From Annona cherimola (lineage: Eukaryota > Streptophyta > Magnoliopsida > Magnoliales > Annonaceae), in assembly GCA_030490835.1 (NCBI GenBank), contig CM059971.1, positions 36,690,012-36,754,011 on the forward strand: 64,000 nucleotides of DNA. The letters are read 5' to 3'. Numbering within the stretch: the stretch's first letter is position 1; the number at the start of each line of letters is the position of its first letter. The translations under genes were made by a program, and so were the position numbers. Under the pieces are notes generated by a model. The model saw only the letters and a list, made by a program, of their open reading frames with translations. It was not told the DNA's origin and did not search any database. Shown here piece by piece: positions 31,943-43,392 of this stretch.

Positions 31943-32839
31943 GAGATAAAAATGATTGATTTGCTAACGAAGTACTAAAGAATAATGTTACAAAATTAGA
32001 AGAGATAGGAATCATTGATTTGACAAATGAAGATTATGCACTAACACATGCATTGTGAACGTGATATTGTATTGATAAACACTTCTCAAAAATTATTGAG
32101 CATGAGGTTATGGAGTCCCTTCATAGTATTAACACTAAACAAGATCAATTGATGCATAAGCAAGAAAACCTAGAATAGGAATTTTAGGATCACCTATTTT
32201 GTGATTCACTGTACCTAGTTCCTACTCACATCAATGTATCGAATCCTATTATTGAAGTTTTGGTTGGTGAAACTACATCTACTAATCATGTTGGAGTAAG
32301 ACCCTAAGCACCATAGCTAGCCTTAGAACCTCTTACTGACCCTAAACTTATTAATGCTTTACAAAAAGAAGGAGAAACTAAAAGAAATATACAAAAAGAG
32401 GAATGAGAGAACTCCGGGGGGGGGGAGTAAGGAAAAATCCAGAAAGGGGAATGAAAGGAAGATTAAGTTTTAGGGGGAGTAATATAGTTGCACATCATGA
32501 TTGCATATCATATATGTTGTTCTTGAGTGATATGTAGTAAGATGGTTATATTTGGCGTAATCTTTAGTTATTGTAAATATATAAAATAAATTCATTGAGT
32601 GTATGTCGAATTGAAATTGAACTCAATTTAAGAGAATATTGATTTGTAGCTTCTTTGATCATTGAATTAATATTGAAATCAATGCAAAATCATGAATGCA
32701 AATATCAGTTTTAAAATAAATTTTTTAGTAATGGCTTGTTTAAACTAAAATTTATAGCCATGTATTCAACTATCTATCATGTGAAAAAGGATATTTCGAT
32801 TAGGTTTTGTAAATTATCAAAAGGAGAAGACTATAAATA
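31943..32839 (+). other. Old Sirevirus 3' region with polypurine runs
   Basis: The first 40 bases finish RNase H (KMIDL-like). A frame with relatively few stops follows to about 32400 (EEIGIIDLTNEDYALTHAL, HEVMESLHSINTKQDQLM), unlike anything in the young element. Three purine runs then appear: G10 near 32416-32425, TTTTAGGGGGAGT near 32470, and ATCAAAAGGAGAAGA just before the LTR. Multiple polypurine tracts are a Sirevirus trait. The extra frame could be an env-like remnant, but no membrane segment is evident. Confidence 0.5.
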
Positions 32840-33870
32840 TGAGATTGTAGTGATAATCTCATCTATTTTTTAGGTTAATTTATTGAAATATAAAAGAGGA
32901 AACTAATATGTCTTGTACATATGTGAAGCATAAGTGTATGAATGAAATCAATAAAGAAATGAAAGATGAAAGTTTTGAGCAACGAAATTGCTGAACTGAG
33001 TCAAAGGTACAAAGTAATCACTTATAAGTAATAAAGGCTAAGAGAAAGCTCAGATTTTAGCAATGGATCGCTAAGATCAATCTTATAACATTGATCCTAG
33101 TAGTCATACTGATCTGAAGTGTACCAGGTAGATGAATAATATCAAATATGACATGGATTCCATGACATTGATCTCAGGAGTGAGATCGATTCCATGACAT
33201 GGATTTCAAGAATAATATCATTTTAGAAGTATGTCAAGTTGCTATATCAGATTCAAGATCAAAAGTGAAATAATGTATGACATCAATGTGGCATGTGAGG
33301 ACAGATTTCAAATGGAGGCATAGATCTCTCAATTATAGAACTTGGAGTCTGAAATCGATTGCAATTTGCAAGTGTGAAATTAATATCACTACATTAGTCT
33401 GGAAGTTGAAATGGAAAAGATTTTTAAGGGTGATATTGATCCCATATGTAAGATCAAGCTCGTCACATCGATTTTAATAGCGAGATAAGATTCAAGATGC
33501 ATAATGGAGGAACAAAAGGATCAAATCGATTTCGACATCGATCTTAACAATAAAATTGTTCTCAAGAGTGTCAAGAAGTCAAAGCTAAAGGAGTGTACCC
33601 ATTGTAGTTTAAAAATATGGAGCGAGATTGATGTCGACATAGATTTTAACATCGATCTCAGTGAGATCAATCTTAAAAATGATCTTCCCAATGATTTAAT
33701 AAATGTGAATGTTCACACCACCTACCTTACGATAATCTCAAATTTTTTTAAACATAGATAGTATAAGTTAATGAGTGAGAAGGGTTAGCCAGAGCACTAA
33801 TTGAGTACTCACCTTCCTCACCTTCAAGGATTTAAATGTTTTATTACAACTAAGAAAAGTATTCAAGACA
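32840..33870 (+). repeat. 3' LTR of the old Sirevirus, truncated
   Basis: It starts near TGAGATTGTAGTG after the last polypurine run and parallels the 5' LTR to TTAAATGTTTTATTACAACT. It then diverges; the last 450 or so bases (the TATGCCCCCTAGAGC region and terminus) are absent. GATCGATTTC-like dyads are frequent. Confidence 0.7.
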
Positions 33871-34399
33871 AGTAAAATAATTGCTATCATCCTAATAAGG
33901 TCTAGTTGTTCAAGCACAACCTTGTAGGTGGATAGGCAAGGATGTTTTGCAAAAGTTTTTTCAGGAAACTTAAATCCCAAGTCCCTAAAAAGAGGCTTTT
34001 TTGGCATTATTCGAATCATTTTTAGGAAACCAAAAAGATGCTACTTTAGCCTCAACTTCAAAAGAAATAGCTTTAAATTCCACTTCGACATCCTTACAAT
34101 GAGCAAGAGAAGCAAGATATTATAAAAATAATTAAAACGTCAATACTGCAAAAAGCCTCTCATATAGCAAAAGCTAAATTTCATCGAGATGTATGTGATA
34201 AACATCAACAAGCTCTAGATGCTCTTAGAGAAAAGTCCATTCGTGAGAGTTAAATTATTTAGAGAGAAAACCACTTATGGTAAATTTTCATCACAAAGAA
34301 CTTTAGAAATATGATAATGAGAGGTCAGAGTCTCAGAAGCTAGAAGTTTTATTTGGTGATGGTGTTTCTCCTTTCACTCTCTACACTCTAAGATCTCCA
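33871..34399. other. Unassigned sequence upstream of the PMD remnant
   Basis: A plus-strand frame at about 34145-34250 (AKAKFHRDVCDKHQQALDAL) looks helical and may be part of the antisense ORF of the Tat element or its 3' non-coding region. The 3' LTR of that element would be expected at or below this place but is not recognisable. Confidence 0.35.
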
Positions 34400-35041
34400 A
34401 GATCTTCTGCTGTTATAATTCACTTATCAGAAGGCAAGGACTTCAGGTAAGAGGTTACCGAGTGTCACATATATCGATAAAGACTTCTACCCTTTTAGAA
34501 GTGACCATTTTGAATGGACAAGAAGTACAAGTACCAAAAGAAATGTCATTATCAAATTCATAAATGACAAAGGACTTCAATCTTGGTCATCACAACTTTC
34601 TGCATAAGACTTTCTTTTAAATCATTATTCAATTCTAGATAAGACAGCTAGTGATATCAAAGAGAGCTTAGTACCTTTAGAAATCAATGTCACAAAATAT
34701 CTAATTTTTTGGCATAATTATTTTTCAATGAAAAGTTAGCAAATGGGTATAAATGAATGGATGGGTTGGGTGACCTCTATTATAAAAGATTACCAACCAT
34801 TTCTACAGCGTGCTAGTATCTTGGCTCGATCTATGCCACACAAAGGTCCATCTTTTATGAGCATGAAGTAAATAAAGATATTATTGAAAATTTTCTTCCC
34901 AAATCCTTCATGTGCATTCTTCCATATGGCAAGCTAGGATTTTCTTTGTGGGATATGAAGTAATAGGACTTCCTATCCTGGGTGAGATTTGCGAAGAGTT
35001 CATTTCAACAGAAAAAACTTCGAATGATGAAGGCTTTAAAG
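34400..35041 (+). pseudogene. Plant mobile domain (PMD) remnant, first part
   Basis: Readable blocks are LPSVTYIDKDFYPFRSDHFE, NEWMGWVTSIIKDYQPFLQR and PNPSCAFFHMAS followed in another frame by LWDMEVIG-type residues. These are typical of the PMD family (aminotransferase-like plant mobile domain, Pfam PF10536), found in MAIL-type host proteins and as passenger ORFs in Ty3/gypsy and Mutator-like elements. Several frame breaks are present. It is interrupted by the chromovirus; the second part starts at 45935. The antisense position relative to the Tat gag-pol marks it as an element passenger, not a host gene. Confidence 0.6.
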
Positions 35042-37536
35042 TGTAGCACCCCGAACCGAGGTGCCTAGAAGCCTTACTCCATGATCGTTTTTGATTGGTA
35101 AACGTGACTCAGGATTGTTGCCCTAATCACACGACAAGATTTCTTTTTATATATATAACATCAATACATGGAAAATTTCCATCATTCATCCAACATAAAA
35201 TATGTTTCACATATCACAGTTATGATAAAAAACTGTTCCATAAACATTTCCATTGAAATAAAAATATTCATTTCCATCTCAAAATTATCATCATTGTCTT
35301 TACATAAAATTTACATATACAACATTCATATAAAAAACTACATAACACTTGGCCTGTTGCCTTCATCATCATTTCTTGTCTGCTGTTGAAAAAGCATGGG
35401 TGAGTAATAATACTCAGTAAACAAGCCATACATAATTTTTTCAATAATTTTCATGCATTTCATAAAATGAAAATGCAATCCATACATAGCATTCATGACG
35501 TTCCTTTAGATGCGACGCTAGCTAGGCGCCCATCCCATACATGCTCCCATCTCAGGGAGGTCGCCGCCGGCCTGGGCCTATATAAGCGACTCGGCAATAG
35601 CGAGGAGAACATCCGGTTTGCTTACTACCTCGACTAAGGCCTATTCCTCGTGCACATGCTCATTTATATACACATGCCGACATGATATTTGTAAACCATA
35701 AACAATTTCATAAAAAATATTTAATAAATAATTTAACAAACAAACTTCAGTTCATGTAAAACAGTTATAGGAATGGCCAACCTTAAATAAATTTCATAAA
35801 GCAATTCTCAAACAATTTTAAGGAAATAATTTGCAAAACATATAATTTTCTTACCTCCTCAGTTGGTGTCCTCGACTTTCTCTTTTCCTTTTCCTATTCA
35901 AGGACTTATCCTATTCAAGGAAAAATGATATTTTATTTCTTCTATTCAAGCTGCTTTCCATGCATGCTCTATAATATTTGGGCATTATTTTTTTATATCC
36001 TCAAAAAATCCATCATTATATTTAAATATTAATCTCAAATTTTCTCCAAAGTCACACTGTTTACTGTAGCAATTCACTGTTCACCAGAGATTACTATTCA
36101 CGGTAACGTGGGTTACTGTTCATGGGTTCCAAAAATTGATATTTTTTCCAAAAATAAAAATACCATGACATAGCTTATGCTTAGTATATCCTGAAAAAAT
36201 TCATAAATTTTGAATTTATCATTATTTACTTGGCTAAAGAATCACTTTCTCCATATACTGAAAATCAACATAAATTCACTTAAGCACAATCCTTAATTCC
36301 AAAAATTATGAAATTAATATATCATCATTCCAACATCATATTAATCATAATCATACATCCCAAATCATCATTTATCATTTTTGGAGCGTTATTTATACAT
36401 ATCATATGTTATCTTCCCGAATGCTCTATCTTTGCTCCAAATTTTTAATGTTTTGGCATAATTCCAATTAAGCATTATATCTATACTTATTTTCTCATGC
36501 TTAGGTATTATCTAAGCATGGTTTTATCCTACTTAACATCCAAAAAAAATTTGGGTAGAAATCACTTACCCGAAGTGGAGATATCCCACTTTTTCTCACG
36601 CTTTTTCTCTCTAACTTCTTCTTATTCTTCTTCCTTGGACGTGTGGGAGGGTTTTGGGAGCTGAAATTTCTCAAGTGGAGCTAGGATTTTGATTCTTTGG
36701 ACGTCCCCCCTGCTGCCCTATTTATACTTTTTGATTTTTCACAAAATTGGATTTTACCCCCTTAGCTTGAGGTATTTAATTATAAAATGAATTTTTTTTA
36801 TAAATTTAAAAAATGCCTTGAGCCAAGAGCCGCCACCCTATGCCTGCTCCAGCCCACCCTATGCAGCCTTATTTTTATTTATTTTTTTATTTTTAAAATT
36901 AATTAATTTAGGCTAAATAAATCATAACTGTTGATTTAAGATGAGGTTGATCATGGACTATTGATCTTGGTCAATTTTTCCAACTGCCCCTTGGTCACGC
37001 CCCCTGCTGCAGTTGCTTTTCATTTAATTTTTTTTATTTTTTTTATTTATTTTATTCAAAAAGTCAAAAGTAGAATTAATTAAAAGTTAGCTACTTTTTT
37101 GATCTCCTTTTGACGTTCCATCTTGACCCTTGATTTGTGATTTTCATCACATCTTAACACATTCATCATGAATTTTTAACCATCATAAAAAAATTCATCG
37201 AAATCCGATGCCCGGATTGTAAATTATGAATTTTTCTTTATTTTTCCGCTAAAATCCAAAATTGGATTAAAATATCCAAAAGAATTGCTATTTTGTCCTG
37301 TAGTGATTAAATCTCTATTTTGTCTTTTTGTGATTAACTCTTAATCACGTGTCTTAATCCCCGGTTACTATTTACATTCACTATTCACGAGGGTTAAATT
37401 CCTAATTGCATTATTTCAATCTCTAATACGCATATCCGCCAATATAATTCATGAATTTTCATTTATCATAAAAATAATTACAAAAGAATCTAGGGTTTAC
37501 AACCCAAAATGACGCGTATATTGTCGGGGTTTCACA
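35042..37536 (-). repeat. 3' LTR of the chromovirus
   Basis: Plus-strand ends are TGTAGCACCCCGAACCG and GGTTTCACA. 2495 bp. A short duplication (TCCTATTCAAGGACTTATCCTATTCAAGG, near 35890-35920) is not in the other LTR. CpG-rich block near 35510-35630 (GCGACGCTAGCTAGGCGCC). Confidence 0.9.
36718..36726 (-). promoter_or_regulatory. TATA box, 3' LTR
   Basis: CTATTTATA on the plus strand reads TATAAATAG on the coding strand. The same motif is at 45079-45087 in the 5' LTR, which would drive transcription of the element. Confidence 0.65.
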
Positions 37537-37550
37537 ATCCTTCCCCCCTT
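37537..37550 (-). other. Polypurine tract of the chromovirus
   Basis: ATCCTTCCCCCCTT on the plus strand is AAGGGGGGAAGGAT on the coding strand, immediately before the 3' LTR. It is the expected primer for second-strand synthesis. Confidence 0.85.
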
Positions 37551-37572
37551 ATAATAGGTTTCGTCCCGAAAC

Positions 37573-39076
37573 CTATCTTTCCTTTAACAATTGAGGATAT
37601 TTCCTTTCAATCTCTTCTCGTAGTTCCCAAGTGGCTTCGGATTCTGAATATCGATTCCATTGTACCTTTACATACTCGATTTCTTTGTTCTGAAGCTTCT
37701 TGATCTTGAAATCAATATCTTGATCGGTCTTTCCTTATAGTTCAAGTGTTCTGGGATTGACAAATTCTCTGCTATCAATACATGGGTAGGATCGGAAATA
37801 TATTTTCTGAGCATGAAGATGTGAAACACATTGTGGATGACACTTAGGGTTAGAGGCAGGGCTATTCTGTAGGCTAAATTGCCTATCTTTTCCAGAACTT
37901 CAAAGGGCCCGACATATCTTGGGTTTAGTTTTCCTCTCTTTCCAAACCGGGTGATTCCTTTGAATGACGTTACTTTGACAAATACGTGATCCCCAACTTG
38001 GATATTTAAATCCATTCTTTTACAATCGGTGTAACTCTTTTGCTTGCTCTGGGTTGTGAGTATACACTGGCGAATCACTTGGACTTTTTCTGCCATTCTT
38101 TTTGAGAGGTCTGGAGCTAACTTTCTTTCCCCCATTTCATCCCAGTTTAGAGGAGTTCTGCATTTTTGTCTATATAAAGCTTCAAATGGGGTCATTTGAA
38201 TACTTGCTTGATAATTGTTATTATAAGCAAACTCTGCCATAGCCAAATACTTATCTCATGATCCTTCAAATTCTACTGTGCACATCCTCAGCATATCCTC
38301 AACTATTTGATTTGCCCTTTCTGTCTATCCATCAGTTTGAGGATGAAATGTTGTACTAAATTTCAGCTTTGTACCTAAGGTTTGATCTAGACTTTTCCAA
38401 AATCGAGACATAAAACTAGAATCTCGATTGGAAACTATTGACTTAGGTACTCCATGCAGTCTCACTATCTCTTTATAATAAATCTTAACCAGTCGCTCAG
38501 CAGTAAATTTTTTCTTGATGGCTAGAAAATGAGCTACTTTTGATAATCTATCAACTATTACCCATATAACATCATTTCCATTTTGGGTTCTTGGCAACCC
38601 TTCAATAAAATCCATAGTAATATCATCCCATTTCCATTCTGGGACTTCTAGCAACTGTAACTTTCCAAGGGTCCTTTGGTGATCAGCCTTGACCCTTTGG
38701 CTTGTTAGGAACTTAGCCACATATTCAGCAATTTCTCTCTTCATGTTATTCCACCAATATATCCTTTTGATGTCTTGATACATCTTGGTACTACCTGGAT
38801 CATCGAAAATGGAGAGAAATGTGCTTCTTTCAATATCTGTTCCTTTATTTCCTCTTGATTGGGTATACATAGGCGACCCTTATATCTGTACATCCCCTGT
38901 TCATCTTGAATATATTCACTGGGATTTCTCTTGATCATTTTCTCCACATAACTCTTTAAATCCCCATTTTCTTGTTGAGCTATTTTAATTTGCTCAAATA
39001 AATTCGACTGGATTTGTAATTGAGACAATCTAATTTGTACCCCAGGTGGGCTTACAATTAATTCTAATTGTCTCAA
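37573..39076 (-). pseudogene. Chromovirus integrase with C-terminal chromodomain
   Basis: The N-terminal zinc-finger region lies in the 38741-39076 frame. The catalytic core in the 38325-38870 frame has the first Asp in [10 protein letters not shown], the second in [10 protein letters not shown], and HPQTDG just before a break. The C-terminal part (37668-38246) has EFAYNNNYQASIQMTPFEAL and GPFEVLEKIGNLAYRI, ending ERPIKIL. The chromodomain continues in a different frame (ATWELREEIERKYP) to a stop at 37573-37575. Integrase inserts the DNA copy; the chromodomain of this lineage directs it to marked chromatin. At least three frame breaks make this copy inactive. The chromodomain identifies the Tekay/Del-type chromovirus group. 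Confidence 0.85.
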
Positions 39077-39112
39077 TTCTTGTAGTAGCCCTTCTTCCTT
39101 TGTGACGAGATG

Positions 39113-40424
39113 TGCTAAGCTAATATTTCTACTTAGCGCATCGACTACTACATTAGCTTTGCTTGGATGATATAAAATATCGAGGTCATAATCCTTAAGT
39201 AATTCGAGTCATCTTCTTTGCCTCGTATTTAACTCCTTTTGAGTAAAAATGTACTTGAGGCTTTTATAATCAGTATAGACCTCACATTTAACTCCATATA
39301 AATAATATCTCCAAATTTTCAAGGCAAAGACTACTGCTGCCAATTCTAAGTAATGGATTGGATAGTTTACCTCATTTGGCTTGAGTTGCCTGGATGCGTA
39401 TGATATAATTTTTTCATTTTGTATCAGTACACATCCTAATCCTTTCTTTGAGGCATCACTATAGATCACAAACCCTTCCTTCTCCGTAGGCAGTGTTAGA
39501 ATTGGAGCTTTTACTAGTCTGTTCGTTAACTCTTTGAAGTTATTCTCACATTCCTGTGTCCATTCATATCTAACTCCTTTCCTTATCAACTTTGTGAGTG
39601 GAGCTGACAATTGTGAGAATCCTTTCACAAATCTCCTGTATTAGCCAGCTAGCCCTAGAAAACTTCTTATTTCTGTGATATTTGTTGGCTGTGGCCACTT
39701 TGTTATTGCCTCAATCTTTTGAGGGTCTACCTGTATTCCCTTCTTGGATATAATGTGGCCGAGAAAGGCTACCTGTTTCAACCAAAACTCATATTTCTTG
39801 AATTTAGCATATAATTTCTCCCTTCGTAGAATTTCCAACACTATCCTTAAATGCTTCTCATGCTCTGCTTTTATTTTTGAATAAATCAATATATCATCAA
39901 TGAATACCACCACAAATTGATCTAAAAATTCTCAAAAAATCCTATTCATCATATCCATAAATACAGCTGGGGCATTCGTTAGTCCAAATTGCATGACTAA
40001 GAATTCATAATGCCCATATCTTGTTCTGAATGCTGTTTTATGGATGTCTTTTGGACATATCCTCAACTGGTGGTATCCTGACTGTAAATCAATTTTTGAA
40101 AATATCGAAGCTCATTTTAACTGATCAAAGAGATCATCTATTATTGGGAGTGAGTACTTATTTTTGACGGTTACTTTATTCAATTCTCTGTAATCAATAC
40201 AGAGTCTCAAATTCCCATTTTTTTCCTTACAAATAGTACTGGAGCTCCCCAAGGTGATGCAGTGGGTCTAATAAATCTTTTATCTAATAAATCTTGAATT
40301 TGTACTTTTAACTCAGCTAATTCGGCTGGTGCCATCCTATATGGGGCTTAGATATTGGGGCTGTCCCTGGAATAATTTCTATGTCCATATCCATCTCCTT
40401 TTCCGGTGGTAAAGTACATAGCTC
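39113..40424 (-). pseudogene. Chromovirus reverse transcriptase and RNase H
   Basis: The RT finger and palm regions read through 39914-40330 with stops ([31 protein letters not shown]). The catalytic box is [12 protein letters not shown] near 39890, with FIDD as usual for Ty3/gypsy. [20 protein letters not shown] and the thumb follow, then RNase H ([45 protein letters not shown]) to about 39210 and the VDALSR end near 39140. A stop after LGLAG (39641) and others break the frame. These enzymes would copy the element RNA into DNA. Confidence 0.85.
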
Positions 40425-40961
40425 TTATAGAAAGATATCAGAAAATTCCTTTACCACTGGAATTTGTTCCATAAGTATCCCATCTCTTTTTATTGTGTTT
40501 ATAGAGATCAGATAGGCTGTACATTGTTGGTGTATCAGCTTAACTTCTTTCATAGCTGATACCATCCTTATTGTGTTTTTTGGCTGTCTTATTTTACTGA
40601 TCTCTATTTCATCTTTCGGTGCTTCAAATTGCACCTTTTTATTTCTGCAATCAATTGTCGCACCCCATCGACTTAGCCAATCTATCCCTAGTATGACATC
40701 AAACTCTGTCATTGGTAATAGGATGAGATCAGCTTCCAGTATCTTTGTTCCTATCCTGATAGGACATGCCTTGCAGATTTGATTTATATTTATCAACCTA
40801 TATACTGGGGATTCTACATGTATAGTACTACTGGTTTCTTCTATCCAAAGTGTATGATATAAATGAATGCATAGCTCCAGAATCAAATAAAGCTACTGCA
40901 GAATTTTTTAAAATGTAAATCATACATGTAATCACTTTTCCTTCATCTCTTGTGACTTCGT
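40425..40961 (-). pseudogene. Chromovirus aspartic protease
   Basis: The active-site triad FDSGAMHSFIS is encoded at about 40850-40890, with DSG at 40877-40885. It is out of frame with the downstream part (ILLPMTEFDVILGIDWLSRW, 40425-40886 frame), so a frameshift separates active site and core. The downstream end VVKEFSDIFL leads into reverse transcriptase. It would have processed the gag-pol polyprotein. Confidence 0.8.
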
Positions 40962-42266
40962 TCAGGTGAGGGCTTGGACACGCACGGGGTTGGCAGCAGT
41001 ACCGGGTCGATTGGCGATGGCGGAGACCTTTTGCTGGGCCGGCCTTCCTCGAGCTAGTGCTCCTTGTGGCTTATTCGTACAGTTGAGCGAAATGTGTCCA
41101 ACTTGACCACAGTTGAAGAACTTTATTATTTTAGCTTCGTCGGTCCCGCAGTCCCGGGCCACATGACCAGCTTGGCCATATTTGTAGTATTTCCCCATTC
41201 CCTGTAAACATTCGCCTGAATGGCGTTTGTGGCAAGTTCTGCAAATCGGGGTGCTCTTTGTCTTGTCGCCGATTTTCTTTTTCCCGGCGATTCCTCTTTT
41301 TCCTTTATTAGCCTCACCTTCCATGGAGGCGGTAAAGAATTGTTTTTGAGCTTGCCTCAGCTCTTGAGTCCTTAGTGACTCCATCTCCAATGCCCTAGCC
41401 CTCTCAATGCTAGAAGCATAGTCCTTTATTAGCAACAGGGCTAACCCTTCTCTTAGTTGGGGCCTTAAACCCCTCTGAAACCGTCGTGCCTTATTCTCTG
41501 GCACATTACCGATCCACGGCACGTATCTTACCAAGCCGTTGAACTTTGTAGCGTATTCCGTGACTATCATTCTGCCTTGATAAAGCTTCTCAAACTCTAT
41601 CACCCTCTGGCTCTGTAGCCCTACAGCGAGATATTCTTTGTTAAATTCTTCCAAAAATTCATGCCACGTAACTTGCTCCAGATGTGGCATGGTGACCATT
41701 AGGGTTTCCCACCATTCATTAGCATCCTTTATCAGCAGGTGGGTAGCGCACAACACTTTTTGTTGCTCATTGCAAGGCGATATTCTGAATAATTTCTTGA
41801 TTTTCGTAATCCATTGCTCTACAATGAGGGGGTCCGGTTCCCCTGCAAACTTAGGCGGCCGTTGGGCAAGAAAGGCATTGATAGCCTTTCTATCGGCCTC
41901 AAGGAGACTATCCTCCATTCCCCTTGACGTGCCGGGATTGGCTGAGGGCCCTAGTCTTTCCCCGTCTCCTCTTGATGGCGGGGCCTGCTGGTTCCTCATT
42001 TCCTGTAATAGCCCAGCAGCCTGGGTTATCCATTGCTGCATAGCTTTTTCGATGGCCGCAACAATTCTTTCTTCTATATTGACCTCTGCTTGAGGTTTAG
42101 TGCTTTCCTCTTGCCGTGGGCGTGTCCTAGAGGATTGTTCCACGGATTCTGCCCTATAGGTTCTTTTACTGGCTTCGCCCCTTGCCTGATCAACAGATTC
42201 CTCTATTGGGGCCTTTCCTTTGTTAACTCTTGCTTTAGTTCTGGTAAGCGGCATTTTCAACTTCAT
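40962..42266 (-). CDS. gag: Chromovirus gag
   Basis: 434 codons, open from an ATG at 42266 to a stop at 40962. The N-terminal 100 residues are basic and low-complexity. The capsid domain spans about 135-290 (FAGEPDPLIVEQWITKIKKL, YATKFNGLVRYVPW, FQRGLRPQLREGLALL). The C-terminal nucleocapsid should have CCHC knuckles. Here CRTCHKRHSGEC is intact, but the next two have lost their first cysteines (YKYGQAGHVARDC and FFNCGQVGHISLNC), so RNA binding is probably weakened. Gag forms the particle in which reverse transcription takes place. The start is chosen as the first ATG after the long leader; a second Met three codons on (MKLKM) is equally possible. Confidence 0.85.
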   Translation of the reverse strand: MKLKMPLTRTKARVNKGKAPIEESVDQARGEASKRTYRAESVEQSSRTRPRQEESTKPQAEVNIEERIVAAIEKAMQQWITQAAGLLQEMRNQQAPPSRGDGERLGPSANPGTSRGMEDSLLEADRKAINAFLAQRPPKFAGEPDPLIVEQWITKIKKLFRISPCNEQQKVLCATHLLIKDANEWWETLMVTMPHLEQVTWHEFLEEFNKEYLAVGLQSQRVIEFEKLYQGRMIVTEYATKFNGLVRYVPWIGNVPENKARRFQRGLRPQLREGLALLLIKDYASSIERARALEMESLRTQELRQAQKQFFTASMEGEANKGKRGIAGKKKIGDKTKSTPICRTCHKRHSGECLQGMGKYYKYGQAGHVARDCGTDEAKIIKFFNCGQVGHISLNCTNKPQGALARGRPAQQKVSAIANRPGTAANPVRVQALT

Positions 42267-42563
42267 GAAACATTCATTAGCATAACATCAATATTCATCA
42301 TAAAATAAATTACACATAATCATATGATCACATATATTATCATAAGTCATCAGTAAACCATTTATACATCAGTCAAACTTTTGTACATAGGCTAACTTAG
42401 CCTTATGAACTTGTTCCAAACAATATTTACATATCTATAAAGAGAAAAATAAAAAGTCTTGGCAGTGGTGGTGACTATGTCTTCCTGGTCCCCATCTCAT
42501 TTATCGTCCCCTTTTCCTTATCCTCAGGAACCTCCTGAGACTGAAGGGTACCCATGTGGGTTC

Positions 42564-43274
42564 CTAAGTGATTGTACTGGTATCTGACCAGTCTCGTGGA
42601 CCTGGGTTCTCGTTCTCCTCTTCACTATTGGACCATTCTATAGGGTCCTTATCATCATCTGCTGGAGGAGCAGGAGGTGGGGATTCGGGCCTTACCTCTA
42701 ATTCTATGACCCGTAGGATGACTTCACCCGGCTGTTTTGGAGGGGGTTACTCCATTACCTCTTCTCCCCTGGCCAGAGCTTCCCGGCGTCCCTGGGCGAC
42801 CTCTCTCTCCAGGCGGTCAATCTGCGCCCATGGTGTTCCGTATCGGAACTGAATATATCCTGCATCAAACCTAAACCATGAACCTAGGTTAGGTGGGACT
42901 AGGGCTATTCTCCTTCACCAATATGTCTGTAAATCCTCCTTAGTAACCCAATCGGTAACAACCGATGGCCTGGGCAGTGGGCTGGCTGGGGTATATACTG
43001 GAGAGTCTGGGGGTGCGAGTGCCCAGTTAGAGGACTCTGCCTGGTGGATTTCGGATAATACCGGAAACCCTGGTGGATGGCTGGGGAATATTAAGTGACG
43101 TGCCTCTGGTCCCCTAATGTGTGGAAGTGCCTGGTAACTAGTGGGAATTGGGGTTTGTAGGGTTAGACCTTCTTGGGAGGCTAACCACCTGTTTACTCTT
43201 TCCTGAGCCCGTTCCCGTTCCAACTCTTTTTCTAGTTCCCTTGCACTTAGTGGAGCCTTTCCTCTATCTGCCAT
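42564..43274 (-). pseudogene. Extra pre-gag reading frame in the chromovirus leader
   Basis: 236 codons in one frame from ATG at 43274, about 100 bases after the primer site, with two in-frame stops (42915-42917 and 42747-42749). It opens MADRGKAPLSARELEKELER, a charged helix, followed by a proline-rich stretch (PPDSPVYTPASPLPRPS). After the first stop come a GSWFRFDAGYIQFRYGTPWA block and an acidic tail (EEENENPGPRD). The same length without frame change argues that it was once translated. I do not recognise a family. A stop codon at 42564-42566 ends it about 300 bases before gag. Confidence 0.6.
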
Positions 43275-43375
43275 CTACATATAAATCATCAATAATAAAT
43301 AAATCAATCATAATCATGATTTCATGTATTCTAGCTTGATCATTTCTTTCCTTTTCTGCCTATTTACCAATCCAT

Positions 43376-43387
43376 GCTCTGATACCA
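43376..43387 (-). other. Primer binding site of the chromovirus
   Basis: GCTCTGATACCA reads TGGTATCAGAGC on the coding strand, complementary to the 3' end of plant initiator tRNA-Met. It lies 5 bases inside the 5' LTR boundary. Confidence 0.9.
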
Positions 43388-43392
43388 ACTTC

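Larger units (their letters stand above)
23417..33870 (+). mobile_element. Old Sirevirus (Ty1/copia), broken and nested
   Basis: The layout is 5' LTR (23417-24923), primer site, a foreign LTR, remnants of gag and pol, a solo LTR of another Sirevirus, an extra region with polypurine runs, and a truncated 3' LTR (32840-33870). The two LTRs share AATGAAATCAATAAA, CCAGTGTACTAGGCA-like and AATGAGTGAGA blocks but are strongly diverged, so the insertion is old. Pol blocks match the young Sirevirus at 59580 in order. The 5' half of gag is missing. Confidence 0.75.

Noticed and set aside
32411..32430. Ten-base G run as a possible G-quadruplex or assembly error
   Set aside because: It sits where Sireviruses have repeated polypurine tracts, which explains it. 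Length error in reads remains possible.
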